A DNA stretch of 64,000 nucleotides from Deinococcus sp. Arct2-2 (lineage in GTDB: Bacteria; Deinococcota; Deinococci; Deinococcales; Deinococcaceae): the NCBI RefSeq assembly GCF_004801315.1, contig NZ_SSNW01000003.1, forward strand, positions 1-64,000, read 5' to 3'. Position 1 is the first letter of the stretch. Every line of letters begins with the position of its first letter. Positions 44,572-56,277 of the stretch are shown piece by piece. Made by a program: the position numbers and the translations under genes. The notes beneath the pieces are model-generated. The model was not told the origin of the DNA, searched no databases, and saw only the letters and a list, made by a program, of their open reading frames with translations.

Positions 44572-45516
44572 ATGACGACCACCCACGCGCCGCCCAGACA
44601 GCAAACCCCCACCCAACCGCGCAAAAAAGTTTCGCTGGAGCCGTACCTGTATTTGCTGCCGCACGCCGTGCTGTTCTTCGTATTCACGGTGTACCCCATC
44701 GGCTACGGCATGTACATCAGCATGCACCGTTGGGATCTGCTGAACAGCAACCAGCAGTTCGTGGGGTTTGAATTCTTCCGCAACTTGTTTACGGCCGGCA
44801 CCCCACAATTTGAATTTTTCTGGCGCACCCTACTGAACACCACCCTCTTTACGGTAGTCAGCGTGCCCCTGTTGGTGGCTTCGGCCTTGGGGTTGGCTGT
44901 GCTTCTTCACCGTCCCATTTTCGGGCGCTCGTTCTTCCGGGCCGTGTTCTTTATGCCTGGCATTCTCACGGTGTCGGTCATGGGCATCTTGTGGCGCTGG
45001 ATGTTCGACAACCAAATCGGGTTGGTCAACGCCGCCCGCGACCTGCTGACGGGCGCGGCCCCGATTCCGTGGCTGTCCACAGAAGGCCTTGCGTGGGTGC
45101 CAATTGTGGTGGGCACGATCTGGTGGACACTGGGCTTCAACATGACGCTGTATCTGGCGGCCCTCAGCAACGTGTCGGTCAGCCTCTACGAAGCCGCGTC
45201 ACTTGACGGCGCGACGCCTTGGCAACAGTTCCGGTTCATTACCTGGCCTATGCTGACGCCCATTACGCTGTTTGTGATCATCACGACGGCCCTGGCCTCA
45301 TTCCAACTTTTCGGACAGTCACTGACCATTACCAATGGCGGCCCCAGCCGCAGTACGCAGAGCGTCATTCAGTACATCACTGAAGAAGGTTTTACCAACT
45401 CGCAGATTTCCAGTGCCGCGGCTATGGGCTTTGTGTTCGGCCTGATGATGCTGATTCTGACCGGCGCACAATTCCGCATGATGGCCCGTGACGTGACCAG
45501 CTCGGGAGACAAATGA
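44572..45516 (+). CDS. Sugar ABC transporter permease (MalF-type)
   Basis: A 314-residue permease with six membrane helices. The cytoplasmic EAA loop, which docks the ATPase, reads YEAASLDGATPWQQFRFITWPML (about residues 205-227). The stop overlaps the next start (ATGA). The N-terminus begins TTTHAPPRQQ, poorly conserved. It pairs with the MalG-like protein that follows. Confidence 0.92.
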   Translation: MTTTHAPPRQQTPTQPRKKVSLEPYLYLLPHAVLFFVFTVYPIGYGMYISMHRWDLLNSNQQFVGFEFFRNLFTAGTPQFEFFWRTLLNTTLFTVVSVPLLVASALGLAVLLHRPIFGRSFFRAVFFMPGILTVSVMGILWRWMFDNQIGLVNAARDLLTGAAPIPWLSTEGLAWVPIVVGTIWWTLGFNMTLYLAALSNVSVSLYEAASLDGATPWQQFRFITWPMLTPITLFVIITTALASFQLFGQSLTITNGGPSRSTQSVIQYITEEGFTNSQISSAAAMGFVFGLMMLILTGAQFRMMARDVTSSGDK

Positions 45517-46391
45517 CCATTTCTGCGCCTCAATCCAGCCAAGCGGTGCCGACGCCCTTCAAAAAGCGCCGCCTGCCGCGTGATATTCCCCGCTTCCTGA
45601 TCCTGTCGTTCATGTCGATCTTATTTCTGGCTCCGGTGTACTGGATGATCAGCACGTCCTTCAAATCCGAAGCTGACGCGATTGCGACGCCCGTGCAGTG
45701 GTGGCCTGCTAATCCCACGCTCGACAACTACATTGCCGTCCTGACGTCGCCCGACGGCAATATTTTACGCTGGACGTGGAATTCCCTGTATGTAGCGCTG
45801 ATGTTCACAGTGATTCATGTGGTCGTGTGTGCGCTGACCGCCTATCCACTGGCCCGCATGGACTTCAAGGGCCGCAATGCATGGTTCTGGATCATTTTGT
45901 CCAGCCTGATGATTCCCGGCATCGTGACCTTGGTCCCCACCTACATCATGATGCTGAACTTCAACTGGATCAACTCGTATCACGCGTTGATCTGGCCCGG
46001 CATCAGCGGCGTCTTCGGCGTGTTCTTGCTGCGTCAGTTCTTTGTGGCTATTCCCAAAGAACTGGAAGAAGCCGCCACATTGGACGGCGCAAGCAATTTT
46101 CAAATCCTGTGGCGCATTATTTTGCCGCTCAGCGTGCCGTCGCTGGTCACGTTGGCTGTATTCGCCTTCATGGGATCGTGGAACAACTTCCTCTGGCCGC
46201 TGTTTACCGTCACCGACGTGGACAAGATGACGCTCCCCGTGGGCATCACCACCTTCTCGCAGCGCTACACCACCGAATACGGCAAGCTGATGGCCTCGAC
46301 CACGCTGGCCGCCGTGCCCGCGCTGATCGCTTACCTCGTGGCGCAGCGCTTCCTTGAAGCCGGCCTCTCGACCACCGGACTCAAGGAGTAG
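45513..46391 (+). CDS. Sugar ABC transporter permease (MalG-type)
   Basis: A 292-residue permease with six membrane helices and the EAA loop [23 protein letters not shown] (about residues 187-209). It starts by ATGA overlap with the MalF-type gene. No ATPase gene follows, so the pair must use an MsmX/UgpC-type ATPase encoded elsewhere. Confidence 0.92.
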   Translation: MTISAPQSSQAVPTPFKKRRLPRDIPRFLILSFMSILFLAPVYWMISTSFKSEADAIATPVQWWPANPTLDNYIAVLTSPDGNILRWTWNSLYVALMFTVIHVVVCALTAYPLARMDFKGRNAWFWIILSSLMIPGIVTLVPTYIMMLNFNWINSYHALIWPGISGVFGVFLLRQFFVAIPKELEEAATLDGASNFQILWRIILPLSVPSLVTLAVFAFMGSWNNFLWPLFTVTDVDKMTLPVGITTFSQRYTTEYGKLMASTTLAAVPALIAYLVAQRFLEAGLSTTGLKE

Positions 46392-46399
46392 GTGGCGCC

Positions 46400-47467
46400 G
46401 TGACTGTGAATTTGACTTTGGGTGTCAAGGTCTGGTCTGGAGCGGCCACGCTGGTGGGGGCCGGAATGTTGGGAGCGTTGGCGCTCGCTGGGGGCGCTGG
46501 CCCCGCGCCGACCAACGCTGCCTCCACACGCCCCGCCGTTACGCAAGCTGCTACATTCTCTAACCCCGTTTTAGACGCCAATTTCCCAGATCCGTTCATT
46601 TTGCGCTCTGGGGCGGCCTACCATGCCTACGCTACCAACGGCAGCGGCGGCAACGTGCCCTACGCCGTCAGCAAAGATTTGGTGAGTTGGACGGCGGCGG
46701 GCGACGCCCTGCCCAAATTGCCCGCATGGGTGCAGCCGGGCCTGACGTGGGCACCCGAAGTGGCGCGGTTGGGCAACACATACCTGATGTATTACACCGC
46801 CCGCGACATTAAGAGTGACCGCCAGTGCATCGGCGTGGCGGTGGCGGTCAAGGCAGCGGGGCCATTTTCGCCCGCTGGCGGCGGCCCCATCGTCTGTCAA
46901 GCCGATTTGGGTGGCAGCATTGACGCCAGCCCCTTCGTCGACAGCGACGGCAAAGCCTACCTGCTCTGGAAGAACGACGGCAACTGCTGCAACCTGACCA
47001 CCCAAATTTTCATTCAGGCGCTGAACCCCGATGGCCTGCGCCTGACCGGAAAAGCCAGCAACCTGATTCAGAATTTCCAGTTGTGGGAAGGCAGTGTGGT
47101 GGAAGCGCCGACGCTGTACAAAACAGGCGGCGTGTATTACCTGCTGTATTCGGGCGGCCCCTTTGACAGCGACCTGTACGCAGTGGGCTACGCCACCAGC
47201 AAAACGGTGACCGGCCCTTACAAAAAAGCCGAAGAGAATCCTGTGCTGGTCACCAAAGGCGAAATTTCCGGCCCCGGCCACCAAACCATCGTGACTGACG
47301 GTGAGGGAAAACCGTGGATCGCCTACCATGCCTGGACAACAGGGCAAATTGGCGATAGCGTAGGCTACCGGAGCATGCGAATCGATCCAGTGACTTTTAG
47401 TGGCGGCAAAATGACCGTCAAAGGCCCCACCCTCACGCCTCAGCGTGCACCGGCGGCCATCCGGTGA
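46400..47467 (+). CDS. Secreted glycoside hydrolase family 43 (arabinanase/arabinofuranosidase-like)
   Basis: A 355-residue five-bladed propeller enzyme with a hydrophobic N-terminal export segment (about 8-35). The GH43 triad is visible: base Asp in ANFPDPFIL, pKa-modulating Asp in SIDASPFVD, and acid Glu in VVEAPTLYK. The family cuts arabinans, xylans or their side chains. GTG 46400 has AAGGAG upstream at 46383-46388. It probably trims polymer outside the cell for import by the transporter. Exact substrate is not determinable. Confidence 0.88.
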   Translation: MTVNLTLGVKVWSGAATLVGAGMLGALALAGGAGPAPTNAASTRPAVTQAATFSNPVLDANFPDPFILRSGAAYHAYATNGSGGNVPYAVSKDLVSWTAAGDALPKLPAWVQPGLTWAPEVARLGNTYLMYYTARDIKSDRQCIGVAVAVKAAGPFSPAGGGPIVCQADLGGSIDASPFVDSDGKAYLLWKNDGNCCNLTTQIFIQALNPDGLRLTGKASNLIQNFQLWEGSVVEAPTLYKTGGVYYLLYSGGPFDSDLYAVGYATSKTVTGPYKKAEENPVLVTKGEISGPGHQTIVTDGEGKPWIAYHAWTTGQIGDSVGYRSMRIDPVTFSGGKMTVKGPTLTPQRAPAAIR

Positions 47468-48363
47468 GCGGCCCCCGCTTCTCCGGCTACTTTGCCGACC
47501 CCTTCGTCTTGGCGTGGCAGGGGCAGTACTACGCTTACGGCACAGGTCAAAACGGGGGAGAGGATGGCCGGGCCTTCGAAATCCTGTCTTCGCCCGATTT
47601 GGTGAACTGGACATCGCACGGCGGAGCCTTGACGCCCCTGCCCGGTGACCCCCGCGACTACTGGGCACCCGAAGTGGCAGAGAACAGCGGCACGTTCTAC
47701 ATGTACTACTCGGCAGGTGTTGGCGACAAACAGCATCATCTGCGCGTCGCGACCTCGCTCAGCCCGCTCGGGCCGTTTACCGATCAGGGCGTCAACCTCA
47801 CGCCAGGCGAACCGTTCGCCATTGATCCGCACCCGTTTCAAGACAAAGACGGTCAGTGGTATCTGTACTTTGCCCGCGATCATCTGGACGGCGAACGGGT
47901 GGGCACGACCTTGGCCGTGATGCCGATGCGGGATATGCAGACCCCCGGTGGCCCGGTCAGTGCGGTGCTGCACGCCAGCCATGACTGGCAAATTTATGAG
48001 CGTGCCCGCTCTATGTACGGTCAAACCTACGACTGGCACACACTGGAAGGCCCCTTTGTGGTGGAGCGGGGCGGCCTGTACCACTGCTTTTACTCGGGCG
48101 GCGCGTGGACAAACGACACCTACGGCGTGGGGCACGCGGTGGCCGAGCATCCGCTGGGGCCGTGGCGCGAACCCGAACTGGGGCCAGTGGTGCTGTCGAG
48201 CGGCCTGAGGGGGCTGATCGGCCCCGGCCACAACTCGCTGATCGTCGGCCCAGACGGAAGGGACATGATTGTGTTTCATGCGTGGAACAAAGAGCATACC
48301 CGGCGGCAACTGCACCTCGCGCCGCTGGACTGGGTGACAGGCAGCCCGCGCCTACACAGCTAA
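47464..48363 (+). CDS. Cytoplasmic glycoside hydrolase family 43
   Basis: A 299-residue GH43 enzyme with no signal peptide, so it should act on imported oligosaccharides. Triad candidates are Asp in FADPFVLAW, Asp in AIDPHPFQD and Glu in [14 protein letters not shown] 47464 overlaps the upstream stop (GTGA). It completes the operon: external enzyme, importer, internal enzyme. A strong terminator follows 11 bases later. Confidence 0.88.
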   Translation: MSGPRFSGYFADPFVLAWQGQYYAYGTGQNGGEDGRAFEILSSPDLVNWTSHGGALTPLPGDPRDYWAPEVAENSGTFYMYYSAGVGDKQHHLRVATSLSPLGPFTDQGVNLTPGEPFAIDPHPFQDKDGQWYLYFARDHLDGERVGTTLAVMPMRDMQTPGGPVSAVLHASHDWQIYERARSMYGQTYDWHTLEGPFVVERGGLYHCFYSGGAWTNDTYGVGHAVAEHPLGPWREPELGPVVLSSGLRGLIGPGHNSLIVGPDGRDMIVFHAWNKEHTRRQLHLAPLDWVTGSPRLHS

Positions 48364-48374
48364 GATCTAGGAAA

Positions 48375-48422
48375 TCAAGAAGCCGGCCCGATCAAGATGG
48401 AATGATTGGGCCGGCTTCTTGA
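48375..48422. terminator. Strong bidirectional terminator
   Basis: TCAAGAAGCCGGCCC (48375-48389) pairs perfectly with 48408-48422; inner bases ATCA/TGAT extend the stem. It lies between the convergent GH43 and 48438-49037 genes. Confidence 0.85.
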
Positions 48423-48437
48423 TGATCCCTTCCCGTT

Positions 48438-49037
48438 CTATTTCTTCTTCAACAGGGCGAGGTAGCTGGTCAGCATGTCTGCGCCCCGGCCTTCTTTGAA
48501 GGGATTGAACGCGCCGGGTTGCCGCTGGCCCACTCCGGCCTGAGCTGTTCCAGATGAACGCTGAGCGGTCTGGCCGCCGGGACGCTGCCCACCCAACAGG
48601 CCGCCCGGAAGACCCGGAATCCGCGCCGGTTGCCCACTCTGCCGGGCGGCCCGCTGCGCCTGCTGTGCTTGTTCTGCCTTGATCAGCAGCGTATCCAGCG
48701 CCGTCAACTGCTTTTCAGTCAGAATCTTGTCTTCTATTTGCGCCAGGTATTTCTTGGCGTCGTTGGGCTGCACTGCCGACGCCTTTTGCAACGTGGTCAG
48801 GATGGTCAGCAGCGTCTTGGCCTGCGTTTTGGTCACGGCAGTCGCCTTGTTTTTCTCCAGTTCGGGCAGCAGGCGCACCGTCTGAGACAGGTCTAACACC
48901 GGCTGCATGGCCGCCATTCGCGCCCGCATTTCGGGGGTCATCTGGAAACCGGAGGTGTTGGCCGAATTGTTTTGCTGGGCTGTGGCAACGGAGGTGAGCA
49001 GCAGGGCAGTGGTGCGCAAAATTCGGTGGGGTTGCAT
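48438..49037 (-). CDS. Exported protein of unknown function, last gene of efflux operon
   Basis: A 199-residue protein with a Sec signal peptide (1-20, ending VATA-QQ). The middle (35-130) is predicted helical and rich in Gln, Ala and Lys; the C-terminal third is Gly/Pro/Gln-rich, then a basic end. I do not recognise a family. It follows the MacB-type permease by 51 bases on the same strand, so it may act with the efflux system in the periplasm. AAGGAG precedes the ATG. Confidence 0.75.
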   Translation of the reverse strand: MQPHRILRTTALLLTSVATAQQNNSANTSGFQMTPEMRARMAAMQPVLDLSQTVRLLPELEKNKATAVTKTQAKTLLTILTTLQKASAVQPNDAKKYLAQIEDKILTEKQLTALDTLLIKAEQAQQAQRAARQSGQPARIPGLPGGLLGGQRPGGQTAQRSSGTAQAGVGQRQPGAFNPFKEGRGADMLTSYLALLKKK

Positions 49038-49088
49038 CTGGCATTCTCCTTAAGTTTGGGATGAACGAGGCGGGATTCTCAGCAAAAA

Positions 49089-50404
<1,316 letters not shown>

Positions 50405-50408
<4 letters not shown>

Positions 50409-51181
50409 GCTTCACCCAAGAACTGGACGGAAGGCAACGGCACAACCACGCTAGGGCGCTTGGGCGTTTGCTGACTGTCACTCTCGATCAGGCCGTCACG
50501 CACCCGCACCACGCGCTCCGCATAAGCTCCAATGTCGGCTTCGTGGGTCACGATCACCACCGTCGTTCCTTCCGCGTGTAGGGCGCAAAACAGGGCCATG
50601 ACCTCCTCACTGGTGCGGGTGTCCAGATTTCCGGTGGGTTCATCGGCCAGCAACAGGCGCGGGCTGCCCGCCAGGGCGCGGGCCACCGCCACACGCTGTT
50701 TTTGCCCCCCGCTGATCTGAGACGGGCGGCTGCCTGCTTTGTCGGCCAAGCCCACCCGTTCCAGCAAATCCAGCGCCCGTGCCCGCCGTTCGCGGGGCGG
50801 CACTCCGGCGTACACCAGCGGCACTTCTACGTTTTCCAGCAAGGTTTGGCGGGGCAGCAGATGAAAGGCCTGAAATACGAACCCGATGTCTTCGTTGCGG
50901 GCGCGGGCGAGGTCATTTTCGTTCAGCGTGGTCACGTCACGGCCCGCCAGATGGTAAGAACCGCTGCTGGGGCGGTCGAGCAGACCGATGACCTGCATCA
51001 GTGTGGTTTTGCCGCTGCCCGACGGCCCCATTAGGGCCACCATTTCGCCCTGAAGAATGGTAAGCGACACGCCGCGTAGGGCTTCAAAGACCAGTTCGCC
51101 CTGCGTATAGACCTTGCCGATGTCTTGGAGTTCTACGACAGGCAAGGGAGCGGCGCCAGCAACAGCAGCAGCGGCGGTCAT
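50405..51181 (-). CDS. MacB/LolD-type ABC transporter ATPase
   Basis: A 258-residue ATPase: Walker [11 protein letters not shown]-loop [11 protein letters not shown], signature [15 protein letters not shown], Walker [13 protein letters not shown]. In MacB of proteobacteria this domain is fused to the permease; here it is separate, as in Gram-positive and Deinococcus homologues. It overlaps its neighbours by four bases on both sides. Confidence 0.93.
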
Positions 51182-52569
51182 GGTGCACCGCCGAAGCCAC
51201 CGGGAGGGCCGCCTTGAGTCTGCGTCCGAGTCGTACTACCACGGCCAGATGCACTGCTCGTGCTGCCCGGCACGATCACTTCTTGCCCAGGCGTCAGGCC
51301 ACTTTTAATCACGGTATCCGTGCCGTCGGTGTCGCCCACTTCCACCCGCACGCGCTCCGGCTCGGTGCCTTCTGCGCTCCGCACCTGTACGTAGCTGCGG
51401 GTTCGCACCGTCTCAATCGCCTTTTGCGGCACGATCAGGCCCCGGTCTTCACTTTGCACGATTTCGGCTTCGGCGGTCATGCCTGCCCGCAGCGCGCCGT
51501 CTGGGTTGGGCAGGCGCACGGTGGCTGTAAACACGCTGATGCCGCTGGACTGTGTGGCCGCCGGAGACACCCGCACCACCTGCCCGGTGAAGGTTTCGCC
51601 GTCTACAGCGTCTAACGTGACGCTGGCAGGTTGGCCCACTTTCACGCCTGCAATCTCGGTTTCATCGACTTGCACGGGCAGTTCTAAGGTGGAATCGTCC
51701 ATCAGGGTCAGCAGGCCTGCCGCGCTTGCCAACACCGCGCCTTCGGTGGCGCTGACGGCACTGACCACACCGGTCATCGGGGCATACACCTTCAGGGATG
51801 TGCGGGCCTGCTGCGCGGTCTCTAAGCTGGCCTGCGCCTGCTCCACAGCAATCTGGGCACTCCGCAAGGTTTCGGCGTCGCTGCCCGCGCCCGTCCTCAG
51901 TTGGGTGCGCGAGGCGGCGGCGCTTGAGCGGGCGCTGCTGAGGTCAAGTTCGGCTGTGGTCACGGCGTTCCTTGCGTCGTTCAGGGCTTGCCTGCTGACT
52001 GCGCCGATGGCTGCGAGTTGCTCCTGTGCATTCAGGGTGGTGCGGGCCCCGCTTAGCGTTTGCTGCGCCTGAGTCACGTTTCCTTCGGCGCTGGTCACGC
52101 TGCTTTGTCTGCTGGCCGCCCCCGATGCCTGAGAAGCCCGCGTGCTGTCCACACTGGCCCGCGCCTTGGCAAGATTTAGCTCTGCGGTTTTCACGCTGTC
52201 CTGCACGTCATCGCTGGTGAGGGTGGTCAGCAGTTGCCCTTTGGTAACCCGTTCGCCCACCGCAGGCAAGGCCCCCACAGTGACGCTACGGCTGACCCCA
52301 ACGGTGCGGGTGGCGCTGGCCTCCAGCGTGCCGGGGCCGCTGACACTCACTCGCACCACGCCTTGCTGCACAGTTTGCGTTTGAATGGTGGGGGTAGCCG
52401 CCTGAGCCTGCGCTGCCAGGTTGCGCGTCACGAGGACGCCGCCAGTGACGCCACCGATGAGAAGGAGTGCGCCCAGCACCCAAGGCCAGCGTTTGCGGGA
52501 TGCTGGACGGGCAGGCAGGCGTGATGTGGTGGCGGTAGGCGGGGAAGGCTTGAGAATCGGTTCAGTCAT
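51178..52569 (-). CDS. MacA/HlyD-type periplasmic adaptor
   Basis: A 463-residue membrane-fusion protein. One N-terminal helix (28-50) anchors it; then a lipoyl half, a long alpha-helical hairpin (about 115-250, Ala/Gln-rich coiled coil), a second lipoyl half (VYAPMTGVVSAVSATEG) and beta-barrel domains. The tail is Gly/Ser/Thr-rich. It should bridge the MacB-type pump and the TolC-like channel. The stop overlaps the ATPase start. Confidence 0.9.
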   Translation of the reverse strand: MTEPILKPSPPTATTSRLPARPASRKRWPWVLGALLLIGGVTGGVLVTRNLAAQAQAATPTIQTQTVQQGVVRVSVSGPGTLEASATRTVGVSRSVTVGALPAVGERVTKGQLLTTLTSDDVQDSVKTAELNLAKARASVDSTRASQASGAASRQSSVTSAEGNVTQAQQTLSGARTTLNAQEQLAAIGAVSRQALNDARNAVTTAELDLSSARSSAAASRTQLRTGAGSDAETLRSAQIAVEQAQASLETAQQARTSLKVYAPMTGVVSAVSATEGAVLASAAGLLTLMDDSTLELPVQVDETEIAGVKVGQPASVTLDAVDGETFTGQVVRVSPAATQSSGISVFTATVRLPNPDGALRAGMTAEAEIVQSEDRGLIVPQKAIETVRTRSYVQVRSAEGTEPERVRVEVGDTDGTDTVIKSGLTPGQEVIVPGSTSSASGRGSTTRTQTQGGPPGGFGGAP

Positions 52570-52804
52570 GGGAGACCTCTAAGGGCGTGAGTGGGAAAGG
52601 CGGTGCTGGCTGGGTGAGTGGGAAGGTGAACTTCCCCGTTGCTGTCGCAACGCCCCCTCAACGGGAGGACAACAGCTGTTGCGCTCCCCTCGGAGGGAGC
52701 CGTCTGCAAAGCAGCCTGGGGGGTTGACCCGGAATCGCTACCTCTCACGGCTTGCTGAGCTTGGCAACCTTGAACCCCAAACTCGGTGCGGGAGAAGCGC
52801 CCGC
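52570..52804. other. Gap in the efflux operon with an intergenic repeat
   Basis: About 235 bases between the adaptor and TolC-like genes. Around 52665-52730 lies a GC-rich segment with GGGAGG/CCTCCC-type inverted pieces (GCTCCCCTCGGAGGGAGC, 52682-52699) that looks like a dispersed repeat or attenuator. Confidence 0.4.
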
Positions 52805-53869
52805 TCAGAACGTCCCGCCAATGCCGGTCAGGTTTTGGCCTGCGGCCACCGACAAGCTCGCCAACGCCTGCAACACGTCCGTTTGGGCCTGAAGGCGGCT
52901 GTACTGGGCTTTTTTCAGCGCCAGTTGGGTGTTTTGCAGGTCCACAGCGCTGATCGTGCCGCTTTTCAGGCGGGCCGCGTCTTGGGTATAGGTTTTCTGG
53001 GCGGCGGCCTCTTTGCTGAGGGCCACCTTCAGCAGTTCGGCGGCGTTGTCTACGCTTTGGTACGCGCTACTCAGCGTGGTGGCGGCGTTTTTCTGGGCCG
53101 AATCGAGGCTGCGCTGGGCGTTGGCGAGGGCGGTCCGGGCGTCTTGCAGCGTGCGGGCGGGCGTAAAGTCGTTGTCGGCCAATTTCACGCTGAGTTGTGC
53201 CGAAGCCACCTCGCCACTGGCCGAAACCACGCCTGTCAGGTTGGTATTCAGGCCCGTTTGCAGGCCGCCCAACGCTGTTTTGAGGGCAGGAACGCTGCTC
53301 AACGCCCCGGCCCGCACGCCTAGGGCGAGTCCAGTGGCCGTGCTGAGCTTGCCGCTGGCGAGGTTCACCTGTGCGCGGGCGTCGGCCAGATTTTGCTGCG
53401 ATCCGGTGAGGGTATTACCGGCATTTTGCACGTCCAGCGCGGTGGCGTTCTGCACCTGCAATTTTACCTGCGCCACCTGCACCCCCTTCTGGTCTACCTG
53501 CACCTGAAGCGTTTGCAACTCCACGTTTTCCTGGGCCTTCAGCAGCGTGGCGTAGGAATTGATAGTGGTTTGCAAGGTACTCAGGCGGGCACCCCTGAGC
53601 TGCACCTGCGCCAGCGTCAGCGTATTTTTGGCGTTCAGCTTGGCGGCGGCCAGTGCGCTGGGATCGGCCTGTTGCGCGGCGTTGGCAGCCTGCGCCTTGT
53701 CCAAATTGGCCTGCGCAGTTCGCACATCGGCCCCGTTTTGCAAGGCGGCTTGCACGGCGGCACTCAGAGAAACCGGGGCGGTGGTTTGGGCCAGGGCTGC
53801 TGGGCTGAGGAGCAGGGCGAATGTTAGGGCGGTTGTAGACAAAAATTTGACCGGATTGGGACGAATCAT
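52805..53869 (-). CDS. TolC-like outer membrane efflux protein (1)
   Basis: A 354-residue outer-membrane efflux (OEP) family protein with a Sec signal peptide (to ALAQ, about residue 28) and two long helical repeats rich in Ala, Gln and Leu, typical of TolC barrels. It is shorter than E. coli TolC (471 residues in the mature form or thereabouts), so it may lack parts of the channel. GGAGG lies seven bases before ATG 53869. It is the second TolC-like gene in the operon. Confidence 0.85.
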   Translation of the reverse strand: MIRPNPVKFLSTTALTFALLLSPAALAQTTAPVSLSAAVQAALQNGADVRTAQANLDKAQAANAAQQADPSALAAAKLNAKNTLTLAQVQLRGARLSTLQTTINSYATLLKAQENVELQTLQVQVDQKGVQVAQVKLQVQNATALDVQNAGNTLTGSQQNLADARAQVNLASGKLSTATGLALGVRAGALSSVPALKTALGGLQTGLNTNLTGVVSASGEVASAQLSVKLADNDFTPARTLQDARTALANAQRSLDSAQKNAATTLSSAYQSVDNAAELLKVALSKEAAAQKTYTQDAARLKSGTISAVDLQNTQLALKKAQYSRLQAQTDVLQALASLSVAAGQNLTGIGGTF

Positions 53870-53933
53870 GGGGAAGCCTCCAGCAGCAGGTGGGGACATG
53901 GAAAGATCGGAACGGGGGTTAAGGAAAAGCGGG

Positions 53934-55256
53934 TCAATACACCGAATTTTCAAGTTGCAGTACCGCTTGTTGCGCGGTGCTGCGGGCCGCCAAGAGGTTG
54001 CGCTGGGCCTGCGCGAGCGTGATCTGGGCCGCCGTCACGTCGTCTTGCGTGCCTGTTCCGGCGCTTAGGCGCAGGCCCGCCGCATCCAGTCCAGCCTGCG
54101 CCACTTGCACCTGCGTTGCACTGGTTCTCAAGTTGATGGTGGCCGTCTGCGCCGCGCTGTAGCGGGTTCGCACATTCAATTCGGCGTCGCTTTGGGCGGT
54201 GTTCAGACTCAGTTGGCCCTGAGTCACGCTGGCCTGCGCCGCCGACACCTGCGCCCGCACCCCCGGCGAGTACAGCACGTAACTTCCGGTCAGGCTGGCG
54301 CTTAGGCGATCTGCGCCGCTGCTCCCTCCCAGAGGCAGCGTGTACCCCACGCCCGCCGTGCCGTCTTTCACGTTCAGGCTGGCGCTCAGGCCGCCGCTTC
54401 CGGCAGGGCCGTAGCGCAGGCCGGCGTTCAAGGTGGGCAGATTGGCCTCGCGTTGCTGGGTATTCAGCGTGTCTTGGGCGTCGGCAAGGTCGTTGCGGGC
54501 CTGAAGAACGGCGCGGCTGGAGGTGCGGGCGCGGCTCAGGAGTGCGGCCAAGTCGGGCAGGATAAACGTGCTGGGCGGCTGGCTGGGAAACACCGTGCCT
54601 GTCAGGTCAACGTTCAGCAGCGCAGCCAAGTTGCGGCGGGCGGCGTCGAGGTCTGCGGCGGCACTCAGGGCGCTGGCCTGAGCGGTCAGTACATCGGCCC
54701 CGGCACTCAGCACGCTCTCTGGCGTCGCGTTGCCCACGTCGGCCTGAGCCTGCGCCACGGCTTGTTGCCGCTGCCGGAACGCCACCGTTTGGTTTGCCAG
54801 CGCCACATCTTGCCCTGCCACCACCGCTGCCAAATACTGTGCATACACGTTCAGGCGCGTGCTGGCCTGCGTTTCTTGTTGCCGCGCTTCGGCCAGCGCG
54901 AGGCTGCGGGCCGAAGCTTGAAGCCCGATTTGGCTGCTGGCCCAGGGCAACAGGCCAAGGCTGAACTGCACGCCCGCACTTCCGCTGAGGCTGGACGCCG
55001 TATTCACGGTGCTGCCATCGGCGGCGGTGCTGGTGAATCCGCCCGCATATCCCGCGCTGCCGTTCACGCTGACCGACACCCCCAACGCATTCCGGGCCGC
55101 CGCGTAGTTTTGCTGCGCCACTTGCACGCTCAGGCGGGCCGCCGTGACCGATGGAGCCTGTGCCAGCCGTGCCAGTGCGTCTTCTAGAGTTAGCGTTGGA
55201 AGAGTGGTAGTTTGGGCCAGTCCGGTTGCAGACAGGAGAACAAGACCGAGCGTCAT
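53934..55256 (-). CDS. TolC-like outer membrane efflux protein (2)
   Basis: A 440-residue OEP-family protein with a short signal (MTLGLVLLSATGLAQ) and two OEP repeats (first: LTLEDALARLAQAPSVTAARLSVQ). It heads the efflux operon and runs 64 bases upstream of the other TolC-like gene. The start is uncertain: no ribosome-binding site precedes ATG 55256, and ATG 55358 would give a longer N-terminus. It is divergent from the two-component genes. Confidence 0.82.
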   Translation of the reverse strand: MTLGLVLLSATGLAQTTTLPTLTLEDALARLAQAPSVTAARLSVQVAQQNYAAARNALGVSVSVNGSAGYAGGFTSTAADGSTVNTASSLSGSAGVQFSLGLLPWASSQIGLQASARSLALAEARQQETQASTRLNVYAQYLAAVVAGQDVALANQTVAFRQRQQAVAQAQADVGNATPESVLSAGADVLTAQASALSAAADLDAARRNLAALLNVDLTGTVFPSQPPSTFILPDLAALLSRARTSSRAVLQARNDLADAQDTLNTQQREANLPTLNAGLRYGPAGSGGLSASLNVKDGTAGVGYTLPLGGSSGADRLSASLTGSYVLYSPGVRAQVSAAQASVTQGQLSLNTAQSDAELNVRTRYSAAQTATINLRTSATQVQVAQAGLDAAGLRLSAGTGTQDDVTAAQITLAQAQRNLLAARSTAQQAVLQLENSVY

Positions 55257-55581
55257 GGTGCCGAGTGGGGTAGATCTTGAGGGCGGGGGCTGGCATCGGC
55301 TCAGACCGGCTGGCCCTGATTCCAACCTATCCTGAACATTCGCCGGACAGGTCTCCATCGCCGCCAGTCGGTCTCTTTTGCTTCTCCTTTCGGCCGGGTT
55401 CGTCTGCGACTCACCGCAAGTTCTTCTCATGCCCTCAATCTGGGCTGGACGCACGAAGGCCACGCGCAGGCTTTTTGAAGATTTGGCGAAGACAATTGTA
55501 GCCGCGCCCACACGCACAATCATCACCTTGGGTTGCGGCAGAAGTCTCACGCACCTTCGCACAACCTTGCAGGCTGGGGCC

Positions 55582-55587
55582 TACCAT
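55582..55587 (+). promoter_or_regulatory. Leaderless -10 box (TACCAT) of the two-component operon
   Basis: TACCAT ends six bases before ATG 55594; no ribosome-binding site is present. Confidence 0.5.
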
Positions 55588-55593
55588 AGGGGC

Positions 55594-56277
55594 ATGAGCG
55601 CCCTGATCCTGATTGTCGAAGACGAACCGCAACTGGCCGAAGTGCTGGAAGCCTACGCCCGGCAGGAAGGCTACCGCACCGAACGCGCCGCCGATGGACT
55701 GGCCGCCCTGAGCGCCTACCGCGCCGCGCACCCTGACCTGATTTTGCTAGACGTGATGCTGCCCGGCAGGAGTGGGCTGGACGTGCTGAAAACCATTCGC
55801 GCCGATGGCCTGACGCCCGTCATTCTGGTCACCGCCCGCGCCGAAGAAACCGACCAGATCGTGGGGCTAGAACTGGGGGCCGACGATTATGTGGTCAAAC
55901 CGTTCCGCCCCCGCGAGGTGATGGCCCGCGTGAAAGCCGTGCTGCGCCGCGCCACCGCTGCCCTGGAAAGCAATGAGAAACCGCTGCGGGTCGGAGAACT
56001 GGAAATAGACCGCCGCGCCGTGTCGGCCCGCGTACATGGGCATCCGTTGGCCCTCACGCCCGCCGAATTCCGGCTGCTGACGCACTTGGCTCAGGCTCCG
56101 GGCCGGGCCTTTAGCCGAGAGGAACTCTTGGCGGCCGCCCTGCCTGAAAGCGAGGCGCTGGAACGCGTGGTAGACGCGCATCTGGCGAGCGTGCGCCGCA
56201 AATTGGAGGCGGCGCATGCAGGCGGCCTGCTGCATACAGTGCGCGGGATCGGGTACCGGCTGGAGGCGTCGGCTTGA
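55594..56277 (+). CDS. OmpR/PhoB-family response regulator
   Basis: A 227-residue regulator. The receiver domain has the phosphorylated Asp53 (LILLDVMLPG), acidic pocket EDE (9-11) and Lys102 (YVVKPF). The C-terminal winged helix (about 130-225) ends HTVRGIGYRLE. It overlaps the kinase gene (TTGA). It is divergent from the MacAB/TolC operon and is the likely activator of it, as BaeSR or CpxAR-type systems control efflux genes elsewhere. Confidence 0.93.
   Translation: MSALILIVEDEPQLAEVLEAYARQEGYRTERAADGLAALSAYRAAHPDLILLDVMLPGRSGLDVLKTIRADGLTPVILVTARAEETDQIVGLELGADDYVVKPFRPREVMARVKAVLRRATAALESNEKPLRVGELEIDRRAVSARVHGHPLALTPAEFRLLTHLAQAPGRAFSREELLAAALPESEALERVVDAHLASVRRKLEAAHAGGLLHTVRGIGYRLEASA

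Noticed and set aside
55256..55562. A longer N-terminus for the first TolC-like protein (to 55562)
   Set aside because: It would extend across the divergent promoter region and has a non-signal-like, basic composition; the signal peptide begins at 55256.
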